This document shows positions 1 through 8,246 of a DNA stretch of 29,981 nucleotides, in pieces. This DNA comes from Bacillota bacterium (lineage in GTDB: Bacteria; Bacillota; Clostridia; Christensenellales; Aristaeellaceae). Numbering within the stretch: the first letter of the stretch is position 1; the number at the start of each line of letters is the position of its first letter. The notes under the pieces are model-generated. The model was not told the DNA's origin, did no database searches, and saw only the letters and a list, made by a program, of their open reading frames with translations. The DNA lies in contig JAEYAR010000209.1 in NCBI GenBank assembly GCA_023404715.1, positions 1-29,981 on the forward strand. Reading direction: 5' to 3'. The position numbers and the translations under genes are program-made.

Positions 1-2
1 CC

Positions 3-584
3 CTTACCGTCCTCTACGGGTATACGGACTTTCCAGGCATCGGCTATGCGAATACGCATTTTTATGGGGACGGTTATCGGGCCTGCGACGTGCTCATCGG
101 TCGCGGTTGCCGGCGAATTTGTTATATCGGGGCCTTGGATAAGGACAATCGATCGCTTTACATGCCGCAGACGGAGCGCGACCGCATCGACGGCTATGCG
201 GACGCGCTGAAGGAGGCGGGACTGCCCGCGCGCGTGCTGCATTTTCCGCGCGACTTTCACGCGCTTGACTATGCAAGGCTGGCGGAGACCCTTCGTCAGG
301 AGGCGCCGGATGGCATTGTGGCCTGTTGGGCGACCTATGGACTCCAGCTGCTCTCGCTTTTGCCCGACGCCGGCCTGAGCGTGCCGCGGGACGTGCGCGT
401 CATCGCGCTGGATTCCCTGCCTTACCTGCAACATACCTCGCCGCCGCTCTCCGCGATGCGCATCCCTTTTCGCGAGATGGCGCGCTATGGAACGCAGATG
501 CTGCTTCAATCGCTGCGGGATCGGACGTATACGCCCGTCAGCCGCCGGTTTGACGCCATCCTTGAGCTGCGCGGCTCCGTCTAA
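3..584 (+). CDS. LacI-family transcriptional regulator, C-terminal part (5' end outside window)
   Basis: The frame is open from the first bases of the window, so the N-terminal HTH and hinge lie outside. The 193 visible residues look like the second half of a LacI/GalR periplasmic-binding-like effector domain: a D-G-Y-R segment before a G-C-R-R-I-C-Y-I-G strand, a segment around R-I-D-G-Y-A-D-A-L-K-E-A-G-L, and a VIALDSLPY strand near the end. That order is typical of the family. The role is inferred as sugar-responsive control of nearby carbohydrate genes. A LacI-type palindrome (central CG) sits in the promoter of the GH51 gene about 900 bp downstream and is a reasonable target, but this is not shown. 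It converges with the AraC gene on the other strand across a shared hairpin. Confidence 0.85.
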   Translation, partial: LTVLYGYTDFPGIGYANTHFYGDGYRACDVLIGRGCRRICYIGALDKDNRSLYMPQTERDRIDGYADALKEAGLPARVLHFPRDFHALDYARLAETLRQEAPDGIVACWATYGLQLLSLLPDAGLSVPRDVRVIALDSLPYLQHTSPPLSAMRIPFREMARYGTQMLLQSLRDRTYTPVSRRFDAILELRGSV

Positions 585-610
585 AAAAGCCCCGGCACCG
601 AATGCCGGGG
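583..610. terminator. Bidirectional intrinsic terminator between lacI-type and araC-type genes
   Basis: An 8-bp perfect stem (CCCCGGCA 590-597, TGCCGGGG 603-610) with a 5-nt loop lies between two convergent genes. Read on the minus strand it is followed by six U residues (583-588), a good terminator for the AraC gene. On the plus strand the tail (taaaaatt) is poorer in U. Confidence 0.8.
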
Positions 611-616
611 TAAAAA

Positions 617-1426
617 TTATTCGGGAGTGCTTACGTACCGCGAAACGCATGCCTGCGCCCGCGCGTATTGCGTGGGCGCGCAGCCCATGATTTCGACGAA
701 GGCGCGGTTGAAGCTGCGGATGTTTTGAAAGCCGGATTCGAGCGCGATCTCGGTCATCGTGAGCTCCCGCTCCTCAATCAACCTGCAGGCGTATTGCACG
801 CGGTATTGGTTGAGGAACCGTCTGAAATGAAGGCCCACGGCCGCGTGAAAGAAGCGGGAGAGGTAATTGGGGCTATAGCCGATGGCCCGCGCGGCGCTCA
901 CGAGGGAGATGTCCTCGCGGTAGCGTTCCTCTACATAGGAGAGCAGGCGGCAGAGCAGGTCGTCGTTCTGTTCGGCAAAGGGCGCGAGGGGAACGACCTG
1001 CAGATACTGCGCGCATACCGCGTAAAAGGAGGCCTTGAGGCTGAATTTGTCCATCGCCTGCCGTTCGAGGTAGCAGTCCCCTAGGTATGCGCGAAGCCCC
1101 GGCGTGCTTTCAAACACGCTGCGCGTTCCGCGGCTGCCCGCGGTCTCGTGCAAAAAAGCCCCTACGTAATCGCCTGAGAACACGCACACGAGCACCCGTG
1201 AATGCGCGGGCGTGGCGTAGGCGTGGATTTCGTTGGGAAAGATGAGCGCGAGATCCCCTACGCCTGCGGTTTCCGTGCGGCTATGCAGGCATACCTCCAG
1301 CGCCCCGTCCAGCACGAGGACGAACTCAAAATCCTTGTGCAGATGGGGCACGAAGGCGAAGTCCTCGTACAGGTCTACGCGCACATGCTGCGGCAGGGTC
1401 GAATTATCTCGTTGGTATAGGAGCAT
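617..1426 (-). CDS. AraC-family transcriptional regulator (cupin sensor + HTH)
   Basis: A 269-aa protein with the classic AraC/XylS layout. An N-terminal cupin-like arm (about residues 5-100, with the H-L-H-K-D-F-E-F motif and a G-D-L-A-L-I-F-P-N-E-I-H strand) is followed by a double HTH at about residues 165-265 (A-R-A-I-G-Y-S-P-N-Y-L-S-R-F-F and the second-helix signature A-L-E-S-G-F-Q-N-I-R-S-F-N-R-A-F). The family binds a sugar through the cupin and activates or represses transcription. The ATG at 1426 is preceded by GGAGGG with 5-nt spacing. It is divergent from the GH51 arabinofuranosidase with a 126-bp shared control region, so control of that gene is the simplest inference. The sugar ligand cannot be read from sequence. 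Confidence 0.92.
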   Translation of the reverse strand: MLLYQRDNSTLPQHVRVDLYEDFAFVPHLHKDFEFVLVLDGALEVCLHSRTETAGVGDLALIFPNEIHAYATPAHSRVLVCVFSGDYVGAFLHETAGSRGTRSVFESTPGLRAYLGDCYLERQAMDKFSLKASFYAVCAQYLQVVPLAPFAEQNDDLLCRLLSYVEERYREDISLVSAARAIGYSPNYLSRFFHAAVGLHFRRFLNQYRVQYACRLIEERELTMTEIALESGFQNIRSFNRAFVEIMGCAPTQYARAQACVSRYVSTPE

Positions 1427-1487
1427 GAGATCCCTCCAGCCCGCGCCCGATAGGACAACTTCTGTCTTGCGTGGCGCGGCTTTTTTC

Positions 1488-1516
1488 TTTCTTTCCGAAC
1501 GTTCGACCGCTATAAT
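1488..1516 (+). promoter_or_regulatory. Putative promoter of the GH51 gene
   Basis: A perfect -10 (TATAAT, 1511-1516) lies 17 nt from a weak -35 (TTTCTT, 1488-1493). A weak -35 fits a gene that needs activation, which matches the divergent AraC regulator. Confidence 0.6.
1496..1505. promoter_or_regulatory. Candidate LacI-type operator in GH51 promoter spacer
   Basis: The perfect 10-bp palindrome CGAACGTTCG has a central CG, the usual symmetry of LacI/GalR operators. It sits between the -35 and -10 elements, where a bound repressor would block polymerase. The link to the LacI-type gene at the window start is inferred. Confidence 0.45.
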
Positions 1517-1552
1517 AAGCGCATCGATTCAGCTTGGAAAGAGGGGAAGCCT

Positions 1553-3055
1553 ATGAACCGGCTTACGGTGAACTTTAAGGAATCCAGGGGCACGATCAAC
1601 AGAAATCTATACGGGCATTTCGCCGAGCATATCGGGGGCGTGTTTTACGACGGCCTGTGGGTCGGCGAGGACAGCGAGGTTAAAAACGTGCGCGGCTTTC
1701 GCAAGTCGCTCGTCGACAGCTTCAAGCGGCTGAACCCGCCGGTGCTGCGCTGGCCGGGCGGCTGCTTTGCCGAGACGTACGACTGGCGGGACGGCATCGG
1801 CCCGCGCGAAGGGCGGCCCCGCCGCGTCAACTGGTGGTATTACTGCGACAAGCGGGTGGAGAGCAACCAGGTCGGCACGCATGAATTCATGGATTTTTGC
1901 CGCCTGACGGGCGCGGAGCCTTACTTTGCGGCGAACATGACGTCGACCACGCCGCTGCACATCCGCGACTGGATCGAGTACTGCAACTTCCCGGCGGGCG
2001 AGACCACGCTGGCGGACGAACGCGCGCAAAACGGCTCGCCCGCGCCCTTCGGCGTGACCCTCTGGGGCATCGGCAACGAAAACTGGGGCGGCGGCGGCCA
2101 GATGACGCCGGAGATGTGCGCCCGCGAGTTCATCCGCTACACCACCGTGATGCGCAGCCTGGGCACGGACCACCTGCGGTTTATCCTATGCGGGGCGAAC
2201 GGGCACGACGTCGAGTGGACGCGCAGGCTGATGCAAGAGTGGAGCCAGCGCCGCTGGCACGAGGTGGAAACGTACGGCGTGAGCATCCACTACTATACGA
2301 ACCAGGGCGCTACATCGGACCCGGTTCATTTCACGCAGGACGAATGGTACGAGCAGCTGTTCAAGGCGGCCTACATGCAGCGCGTGATCGACGACCACCG
2401 CGCGGCGATGGACGAATTCGACCCCGACCGCAGGATCAAGCTCGTGGTGGACGAATGGGGGAGCTGGCACCGGGGCGGCTCCGGCCCGAGCAAGGGCTAT
2501 AACCTGTTTGAGCAGCAGAGCACGATGCGCGACGCGCTGGTGGCGGCGATCACGCTGAACATCTTTAACAACCGCTGCGACGTGGTGGACATGGCCAACG
2601 TCGCCCAGCTGTGCAACAACCTGCATTCGCTCTACCTGGCGGGCGGGCCGCATTTCGTGGAGACGCCCAATTATTACGTGTTCGACCTGTTTAAGGGGCA
2701 TCAGGACGCCCGGCAGCTCGCGGTGCACGCGGACGTTCCTACGCTCTCACGCGAGCGCTTTGGGGATTTGCCGGCGATCTCGGCCTCCGCGTCTGAAAAG
2801 GACGGCGTGCTCACGCTTACGCTGGCCAATCTTAGCATGGCGCAGGAACAGCAGGTCGCCCTCTCGGGCCTTTACGGCAGCGTCGCGGGCCACGCCGTCG
2901 TGACGGTGCTAGCCGGCGCGCAGCCTACGGATTGCAACACGTTTGAGGCGCCCAAGACGGTCATCCCGCGCAGCGAATCCGTAGAGATGACGGAGGAATA
3001 CGCGCTGACGCTGCCTGCGGCGAGCGTCGTGCTCGTTCGCGTCGAAAAGGCCTGA
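1553..3055 (+). CDS. abfA: Alpha-L-arabinofuranosidase, glycoside hydrolase family 51
   Basis: A 500-aa enzyme of normal GH51 length that releases terminal alpha-L-arabinofuranosyl residues from arabinan or arabinoxylan oligosaccharides, with retention of configuration. The N-terminus carries the family signature L-Y-G-H-F-A-E-H-I-G-G-V-F, followed by R-W-P-G-G-C-F-A. The acid/base is probably Glu176 in GIGNENWG and the nucleophile Glu301 in VVDEWGSWH. The C-terminal ~110 residues form the beta-sandwich expected of the family. There is no signal peptide, so it should act in the cytoplasm on imported oligosaccharides, which fits the ABC importer at 6515-10069. The ATG at 1553 has GAGGGG (1541-1546) 6 nt upstream. 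The enzyme class is secure; whether it prefers arabinan or arabinoxylan fragments is not visible. Confidence 0.96.
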   Translation: MNRLTVNFKESRGTINRNLYGHFAEHIGGVFYDGLWVGEDSEVKNVRGFRKSLVDSFKRLNPPVLRWPGGCFAETYDWRDGIGPREGRPRRVNWWYYCDKRVESNQVGTHEFMDFCRLTGAEPYFAANMTSTTPLHIRDWIEYCNFPAGETTLADERAQNGSPAPFGVTLWGIGNENWGGGGQMTPEMCAREFIRYTTVMRSLGTDHLRFILCGANGHDVEWTRRLMQEWSQRRWHEVETYGVSIHYYTNQGATSDPVHFTQDEWYEQLFKAAYMQRVIDDHRAAMDEFDPDRRIKLVVDEWGSWHRGGSGPSKGYNLFEQQSTMRDALVAAITLNIFNNRCDVVDMANVAQLCNNLHSLYLAGGPHFVETPNYYVFDLFKGHQDARQLAVHADVPTLSRERFGDLPAISASASEKDGVLTLTLANLSMAQEQQVALSGLYGSVAGHAVVTVLAGAQPTDCNTFEAPKTVIPRSESVEMTEEYALTLPAASVVLVRVEKA

Positions 3056-3066
3056 AACGCGGCCTT
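3047..3066. terminator. Short hairpin between convergent GH51 and kinase genes
   Basis: A 6-bp stem (AAGGCC 3047-3052, GGCCTT 3061-3066) spans both stop codons. The minus-strand tail has four U residues. It is weak, and is the only terminator-like element in this 10-bp junction. Confidence 0.3.
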
Positions 3067-4784
3067 CATTCCGGGAAGAAATGCGCGGGCACCCTAAGGA
3101 TGACGGTCGTGCCGCCGTCCTGCACGCTTTCGATCGTCATCTCGTAGCGCTCGGCGTAAATCAGGCGCAGGCGGTCGTCCACGTTGCGGATGCCATAGCC
3201 GCTCGCGCGCTGTTCATACAGCGCGCGGCGCGTCTGCGTATCCATGCCCACGCCGTTGTCCTCCACGATGAAACGGATAGAATCGCCGTCCGCCAGGATG
3301 CGAAGACGCAGCAGCCGGTCGTCCTTGGGGCTGTTGCGCAGGCCGTGATCGATGGCGTTCTCCACGATGGGCTGCAGGATGAAGTTGGGGATCTTGGCGG
3401 TCAGCAGCGCGTCGTCCGCCTCGATCTGCGCTTCAAAGAAGCCGTTGCAGAGCATCTGCTGCAGATGAATGTAGGAGCGTATGTTTTCCAGCTCGTTGCG
3501 CACGGTGGTGACGTCGCGCCCCTGGTTGAGCGCGGAGCGGTAGAACTTGCTGATGAGCATCGCCATCTCGCTGATCTCCCGCTGATCGGCCATGATGGCC
3601 TTGCTGTTGATGAGCGAGAGGGAATTGTACAGGAAGTGCGGGTTGATCTGCGCGCGCAGCAGCCGCTGCTCGTACTCCTTCTTTTCCAGCTCGTTTTTGT
3701 ACGTAATCTCGACCAATTGACGTATGCGGGCCATCATATCCCTAAAAGAGCGCACGAGCAGACCGATCTCGTCGGTGCGCAGCGTGGAGACGGTGATGCG
3801 CATATTGCCCTGATCGATCTCGCGCACGTTGCGCGTCAAGTCCTCGATGGGACGCAGCAGCGAGGAGATGAACAGGATGGCCGCTAGCGCCAGGGCGAGC
3901 AGCATCGCCCAGGTGACGATGTACATTGCGCCCGTCGCGTTTTGCACGGCGCGAAAGAGGACGTTTGCATCGCTTACGTAATAGATCGTCCAGCCGGTGG
4001 CGCGAAGCGTAGCGCGCGTAACGTCGTGGTTTTTGTCCGTCCCCTGCGCGAGCAGCGCCGCGGCGTCGTAGCCGGGCGCGCTGCCGGATGCGCTGTGGGT
4101 GAAGAGCAGCCGTCCCTTGTCATCGGCGATGAGGACGTCCGCGCCGTCGCTCACGAGGTTGACGAGCGGCTCGAAGACGCGCGCGTAGTCGATCTCCAGG
4201 TAGAGGTAGTTGCGGTACCGGTAGCGCGAGGGCACCCCGATCTTGCGGATGCTGACGAGCTTGGGCGCGCCGTCCTCCATCAGAGGGAGCCACTGCGGCG
4301 AGTAATCGACCGTGAGGCCGGAAAACCAGGGCTCGTCTTTCAGCAGCGCTTCGCCGCGCACGTAGGTATTATAAGGCAAGATATCGCAGCTCGTATAGAT
4401 GGTAATTCGCTCGAGGTGCGGATAAAGGGCGTAGTGCGTGCTGAAGACGGGCGTGATGACGTTGCTGTAGCTCTCGTACATGGCGTAGTAATCCTCGCCG
4501 TACGAGCGGTTGAGCGCGGCGAGCACGCTAGGCTCGTTGAACATGTAGTTGGACATGGTGTTGTACATCTCCAGCGTCGCGTCCATCGCGAGCACGGCCT
4601 GATCCAGCGAGCTTTGCAAAATGCCGTTTTCGCTCTCGAGGATTAGGCGGCGCGTGTTGCTGTAGGACAGGAGCGTGAAGAGCGCGAAGGGCAGAAAGCC
4701 GACCAGCAGGTAGACGAGCAGGACCTTGCGCCGGATGCGCAAGCGGCGGAGCCGGCCGGCCCAAGCGGTGAGCAGCTGACGCAT
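3066..4784 (-). CDS. YesM/LytS-type sensor histidine kinase
   Basis: A membrane sensor kinase of 572 aa. TM1 is at about 21-41, followed by an extracellular dCache-like sensor region (about 42-286), TM2 at about 287-310, HAMP (about 311-363), the His-kinase motif QINPHFLYNSL with phospho-acceptor His383, and a HATPase domain (N-box P-I-V-E-N-A-I-D-H-G-L, then E-D-N-G-V-G-M-D and G-Y-G-I-R-N-V). I chose the ATG at 4784 because AGGAGG at 4792-4797 lies 7 nt upstream. The alternative ATG at 4790, which overlaps the previous stop as ATGA, would abut the ribosome site. Either way it is translationally coupled to the response regulator. YesM-family kinases sense oligosaccharides or loaded binding proteins and phosphorylate a YesN regulator; the divergent ABC importer is the probable target. 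Confidence 0.95.
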   Translation of the reverse strand: MRQLLTAWAGRLRRLRIRRKVLLVYLLVGFLPFALFTLLSYSNTRRLILESENGILQSSLDQAVLAMDATLEMYNTMSNYMFNEPSVLAALNRSYGEDYYAMYESYSNVITPVFSTHYALYPHLERITIYTSCDILPYNTYVRGEALLKDEPWFSGLTVDYSPQWLPLMEDGAPKLVSIRKIGVPSRYRYRNYLYLEIDYARVFEPLVNLVSDGADVLIADDKGRLLFTHSASGSAPGYDAAALLAQGTDKNHDVTRATLRATGWTIYYVSDANVLFRAVQNATGAMYIVTWAMLLALALAAILFISSLLRPIEDLTRNVREIDQGNMRITVSTLRTDEIGLLVRSFRDMMARIRQLVEITYKNELEKKEYEQRLLRAQINPHFLYNSLSLINSKAIMADQREISEMAMLISKFYRSALNQGRDVTTVRNELENIRSYIHLQQMLCNGFFEAQIEADDALLTAKIPNFILQPIVENAIDHGLRNSPKDDRLLRLRILADGDSIRFIVEDNGVGMDTQTRRALYEQRASGYGIRNVDDRLRLIYAERYEMTIESVQDGGTTVILRVPAHFFPE

Positions 4785-4786
4785 GG

Positions 4787-6265
4787 TCATTCCTCCTCAT
4801 GAGGCTGCGCGTTTTGGCGGCGCAGGGCGTTTTGACGGTAGATTTCCGGGCTTACGCCGAAGCGGTCGCGGAAACGCTGGCAAAAGTAGGACGCGCTCTT
4901 GAAGCCCACGGCCTGCGAGACGTGCGCAACCTTCATCTGCGAGCCCTCGAGCAACTCCTGAGCTTTTTTCATGCGGTAATCGTGTAGGAATTTGCCGGGT
5001 GTGCACCCCGTCTCGCGCTTGAACAGGCGGCACAGGTAGTTTGGGCTGAAGTAGAAGGCGGAGGCCAGCTCCTCCAGCCCCAGGTCTTCGCTGTAATGCT
5101 GGTAAATATAGCGCTTGATCGCCTCGGTCTTTTGGTTTGAGAGGATCTCCAGGTTCTCCTCCGCCGCCTGCAGGGCGCGCATGACGAGCGCTTCCAGCTC
5201 CCCGACGCTATCGCAGGCGAAGACGCTTTCGACGATCTCGCTCTCGCGGGGCGCATTCCCCCTGAACGGTCGCAGCTGCGCGATCAACTGGGCGACGCAG
5301 AATTTTGTATAAAGGCTGGAGGGGGCGCGCGTGTCCGCGCAGCCTGCGAGGAAGGCCCCGAAGCCGTCCCGAAAGAGCTGCAGATCCCCCTGGCGGAGGG
5401 CCTCCGTCATCTGCGCCATTGGCAACTCTGCGCCGTCCGGCAGGCCCTGCGCGCGGGCAGAGGGCGCCAGACCGCGTTCGGTGCGCGATTCCAGGCGCCG
5501 ATAGGCGGGCAGGAAATCCTCGGCCGAGCCGACGGGCTCACAGGCGGCAAAGCATTCCTTCCCATAGCGGCTCGCCACGTAGCGCATGACGCGCCCGGCG
5601 AGGGCCTCGGGAGCCTCCGCCGGTGCGCCGGCCCTGCGCATCAGAATCAATCCCTGCTCGGGGTATAGGCTGATGAAATCGCAGGGGCAGGAGAACAGAT
5701 CGTTCAGGCCGCTCTCAAAATCCTCGCCCTCCCGGCTGAAGAAGTCCGCCTCGAATTCGAGCAGGAGCATCAGGCAATAGTCATCGACAAAAGAACGCTC
5801 CTGCGCAGGCGGGGGCGTTTTCGCGTCCCGCGTGAGGGCGAGGTAGAGCATGTGACGGCGCACGAGGAGGGCCTCGCGGTCGCGGGCGCGCGAGGCCTCG
5901 ATCGCCCCCAGGACGGCCCTGAGCGTGCGGTGGAATGCATCGGGGTCGACGGGTTTCATCAGGTATTCCGTGACGCCGATAGAGATGGCGTTTTTGGCGT
6001 CGATGAAGTCGTTATATCCGCTGAAGAGGATGACGCGTATGTCGGGATACAGCTCCTTGGCTTTGCCGGCCAGCGAGACGCCGTCCATCAGCGGCATTTT
6101 GATGTCGGTGAAGAGGATGTCGAAGGGCTGACGCGAGAGAAGCGCATACGCCTCCTGCCCGTTGGCGGAGGTGAGAGCCTCAAGCGGCAGGTCATAGCGC
6201 CGAATGAGAAAGAGGATGCATTCGATCTCCGTCGGGCAGTCGTCTACGATCAGCATGTGGTACAT
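4787..6265 (-). CDS. YesN-type response regulator with AraC output domain
   Basis: A 492-aa protein with a receiver domain (1 to about 125; acidic pocket D8-D9, phospho-acceptor Asp54 in ILFTDIKMP, conserved Lys in YLMKPVD), a variable middle region, and an AraC-type double HTH at about 380-478 (A-F-Y-F-S-P-N-Y-L-C-R-L-F-K-R-E-T and V-G-F-K-S-A-S-Y-F-C-Q-R-F). The start at 6265 (M-Y-H-M-L-I-V-D-D) was chosen because GGAAGG lies about 9 nt upstream and the receiver begins at once. A longer frame to 6298 only adds 11 unlikely residues. It forms an operon with the kinase gene downstream. By family role the phosphorylated protein activates transport genes; the divergent SBP-permease operon shares its 249-bp control region. 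Confidence 0.95.
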   Translation of the reverse strand: MYHMLIVDDCPTEIECILFLIRRYDLPLEALTSANGQEAYALLSRQPFDILFTDIKMPLMDGVSLAGKAKELYPDIRVILFSGYNDFIDAKNAISIGVTEYLMKPVDPDAFHRTLRAVLGAIEASRARDREALLVRRHMLYLALTRDAKTPPPAQERSFVDDYCLMLLLEFEADFFSREGEDFESGLNDLFSCPCDFISLYPEQGLILMRRAGAPAEAPEALAGRVMRYVASRYGKECFAACEPVGSAEDFLPAYRRLESRTERGLAPSARAQGLPDGAELPMAQMTEALRQGDLQLFRDGFGAFLAGCADTRAPSSLYTKFCVAQLIAQLRPFRGNAPRESEIVESVFACDSVGELEALVMRALQAAEENLEILSNQKTEAIKRYIYQHYSEDLGLEELASAFYFSPNYLCRLFKRETGCTPGKFLHDYRMKKAQELLEGSQMKVAHVSQAVGFKSASYFCQRFRDRFGVSPEIYRQNALRRQNAQPHEEE

Positions 6266-6335
6266 GAAGCCCATCCTTCCGGCGCAGCGCCGATGCAAGC
6301 TTTTTACAGGCGGCTATAACGCTATCGCCTCAGCC

Positions 6336-6341
6336 ATTATA
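6336..6341 (-). promoter_or_regulatory. Putative -10 box for the YesN-YesM operon
   Basis: A perfect TATAAT on the minus strand lies about 70 nt upstream of the response-regulator start. No convincing -35 lies 16-18 nt upstream. Confidence 0.4.
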
Positions 6342-6399
6342 ACCGATCCGGCAAAACGTGTGCTGGCATAAAGGCAATGTGAACAAAAACACGATATAA

Positions 6400-6445
6400 A
6401 GGTTAAGAACCTGATATTTCAAAAAGCGCGCCGTGTCGATACAAT
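6400..6445 (+). promoter_or_regulatory. Putative promoter and inverted repeat upstream of the sugar-importer operon
   Basis: A good -10 (TACAAT, 6440-6445) lies 17 nt from a poor -35 (TTTCAA, 6417-6422), as in an activator-dependent promoter. Just upstream is an inverted repeat AGGTT-aag-AACCT (6400-6412), a candidate regulator site. The divergent YesN protein is the obvious candidate activator, by inference only. The rest of the 249-bp intergenic region shows nothing further. Confidence 0.4.
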
Positions 6446-6514
6446 GAAAGCACGAAGCGGCCGGCTTTGCATTGGGCCCATGCTAAAACCGGATCGCATA
6501 AGGAGGAAAAATCG

Positions 6515-8146
6515 ATGAAAAAGGCACTTGCGGCGCTCCTTTCCTTCGCATTGCTACTCACGAACGCGGCGTTCGGCCTGGCGGACGAGGTGGATCCCTA
6601 TGGCCCGGTGACGGACGGCGAGCGCGTCGTCATCACCGTCGGGCGCGAGGAAAGCGCGAACGTGACCTACGATCCGGGCGAAAACTCCGAGGACAATTAC
6701 ATCGTCCGCTACCTCGAGGAAAACCTGAACGTCGACTACCAGTACGCGTTTTCCGTGGATACGTCCACGTATACGACGAAGGTCAACATGGCCATCGCAT
6801 CGGGCGATATCCCGGATGTGATGAACGTATCCTACACGCAGCTGGTGCAGCTGGTGGAGGCGGACGCGCTCGAGGACATGACCGAGGCGTTCAAGACCTA
6901 CAGCTCGCCCAGCCTGCGCAAGTGCTTCGCTTCCACGGGCGGGCTGACCGAATCGCTGGGCACGTTTGACGGCAAGCTGATGGGCATCGGCGATATCTGC
7001 CCCGGCATGGACGCCGTGCCCGTCCTGTGGGTGCGCGGCGACTGGCTCGAGTCCTGCGGGCTCGAGGAGCCCAAGACCTGGGACGACGTGGTCCACGTCG
7101 CCAAGACGTTCCGCGAGCAGAACCCCGGCGGCAACGTGACGACGGGCATCGCCGTAAGCGACGACTATTACCAGCCCAACGGCGGCGTGTGGCAGCTCAA
7201 CGCGCTATTCAACTATTTCGGCGCGTACCCCAAGCAGTGGGTGTACGACAAGGACGGCAAGGTGATCTACGGGTCGATCGCAGAGGAGAGCAAGACGGCG
7301 CTGGCGGCGATCAGCGATCTCGTCAAGGAGGGCGTGCTCAACGCATCGCTCGCCGTGACCGACGGCGACCAGTGCTATGAGATGGTGGCCAACGGCCAGT
7401 GCGGCATGTTCTTCGGCGCGTGGTGGTCAGGCCAGTGGCCGGTGGTGAGCATCCTGGAGGGGCTGGACGACTCCGTCTCCTTAATCCCGGTGCTGGCCCC
7501 GCTGGGCGAGGACGGCATGCTGAACGTATGCGCCAAGAGCCCGACGAACACCTACGTGGTGGTGAAGAAGGGCTGCTCCGAGGAGATCAAGGAGGCCGTC
7601 GTCAAGACGATCAACTATCAGTACGATCTCGATCAGGCTCAGGCGGAGGACGTGCGCCCGAACGGCATGGATTCCAACTTCTCCTGGCACTACTATCCGA
7701 TCAATGTGCTGCACTGCGATTTTGACGCCAAGGAGAACCAGATCGCGGACGTGATGCGGGTCATCGCGGGCGAGATAGACTATGAAGACCAGTGTGGCGA
7801 CGGAAAGACATGGTATAACGGCTACACCACGGTCATGGAAAAGGGCCTGCGCGCCGCCTTTGAGACGAACCTGGCCACCGCGAACGCCTGGGGCTGGGCC
7901 ACGGGCGCCTGGAAGGTCGAGAGCAACAGCGACAAGATCCGCATGTTCAACGAGGTGACCTATGCGGATACGCCCTCGATGGAGCGTCTGTGGACGGCGA
8001 TGGAGACGCTGGAGGAGGAGTTCTTCCTCAAGGTCATGATCGGCGAAGCCTCCTTGGACGGCTGGGATGCCTTCGTCAACGAGTGGAAGAGCATCGGCGG
8101 CGACACGATCACGGCGGAGATCGAGGCGTACATCGCGGGCAAGTAA
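6515..8146 (+). CDS. ABC transporter extracellular solute-binding protein (carbohydrate type)
   Basis: A 543-aa binding protein with a Sec signal peptide (M-K-K, hydrophobic core, predicted cleavage near residue 23 before DEVDPYG). The mature part has the layout of the large LipO/YtcQ-type family-1 binding proteins that pair with LplB/YtcP permeases: an early V-N-M-A-I-A-S-G-D-I-P-D segment, then V-L-W-V-R-G-D-W-L and later N-T-Y-V-V-V-K-K. It captures a sugar or oligosaccharide for import. The ATG at 6515 has AGGAGG (6501-6506) 8 nt upstream; the frame extends 5' to 6467 but that part has no start support. Oddly, no Cys follows the hydrophobic core, so it lacks a lipobox. It is first in an operon with the two permeases; no ATPase gene is linked, so a shared MsmX-like ATPase is likely. 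Confidence 0.93.
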   Translation: MKKALAALLSFALLLTNAAFGLADEVDPYGPVTDGERVVITVGREESANVTYDPGENSEDNYIVRYLEENLNVDYQYAFSVDTSTYTTKVNMAIASGDIPDVMNVSYTQLVQLVEADALEDMTEAFKTYSSPSLRKCFASTGGLTESLGTFDGKLMGIGDICPGMDAVPVLWVRGDWLESCGLEEPKTWDDVVHVAKTFREQNPGGNVTTGIAVSDDYYQPNGGVWQLNALFNYFGAYPKQWVYDKDGKVIYGSIAEESKTALAAISDLVKEGVLNASLAVTDGDQCYEMVANGQCGMFFGAWWSGQWPVVSILEGLDDSVSLIPVLAPLGEDGMLNVCAKSPTNTYVVVKKGCSEEIKEAVVKTINYQYDLDQAQAEDVRPNGMDSNFSWHYYPINVLHCDFDAKENQIADVMRVIAGEIDYEDQCGDGKTWYNGYTTVMEKGLRAAFETNLATANAWGWATGAWKVESNSDKIRMFNEVTYADTPSMERLWTAMETLEEEFFLKVMIGEASLDGWDAFVNEWKSIGGDTITAEIEAYIAGK

Positions 8147-8163
8147 GGGATCAACACGGGAAA

Positions 8164-8202
8164 GGCCGCTTGCCGCCGGACATAACGCCGGGGCAAGCGG
8201 CC
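8164..8202 (+). promoter_or_regulatory. Strong intra-operon hairpin between binding-protein and permease genes
   Basis: An 11-bp perfect stem (GGCCGCTTGCC 8164-8174, GGCAAGCGGCC 8192-8202) continues inward as CCGG/CCGG after a one-base bulge. There is no U tract, so it is unlikely to be a full terminator. In sugar ABC operons such a hairpin typically stabilises the binding-protein mRNA 3' end and lowers expression of the permeases. Confidence 0.8.
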
Positions 8203-8246
8203 CGCCTCAAAGACCATCGGCGATCGGGCCGAACGGAGGGGAAAGG

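Noticed and set aside
3885..4646. Plus-strand frame antisense to the histidine kinase
   Set aside because: Low-complexity Val/Ala/Arg-rich shadow of the kinase codons; no ribosome site.
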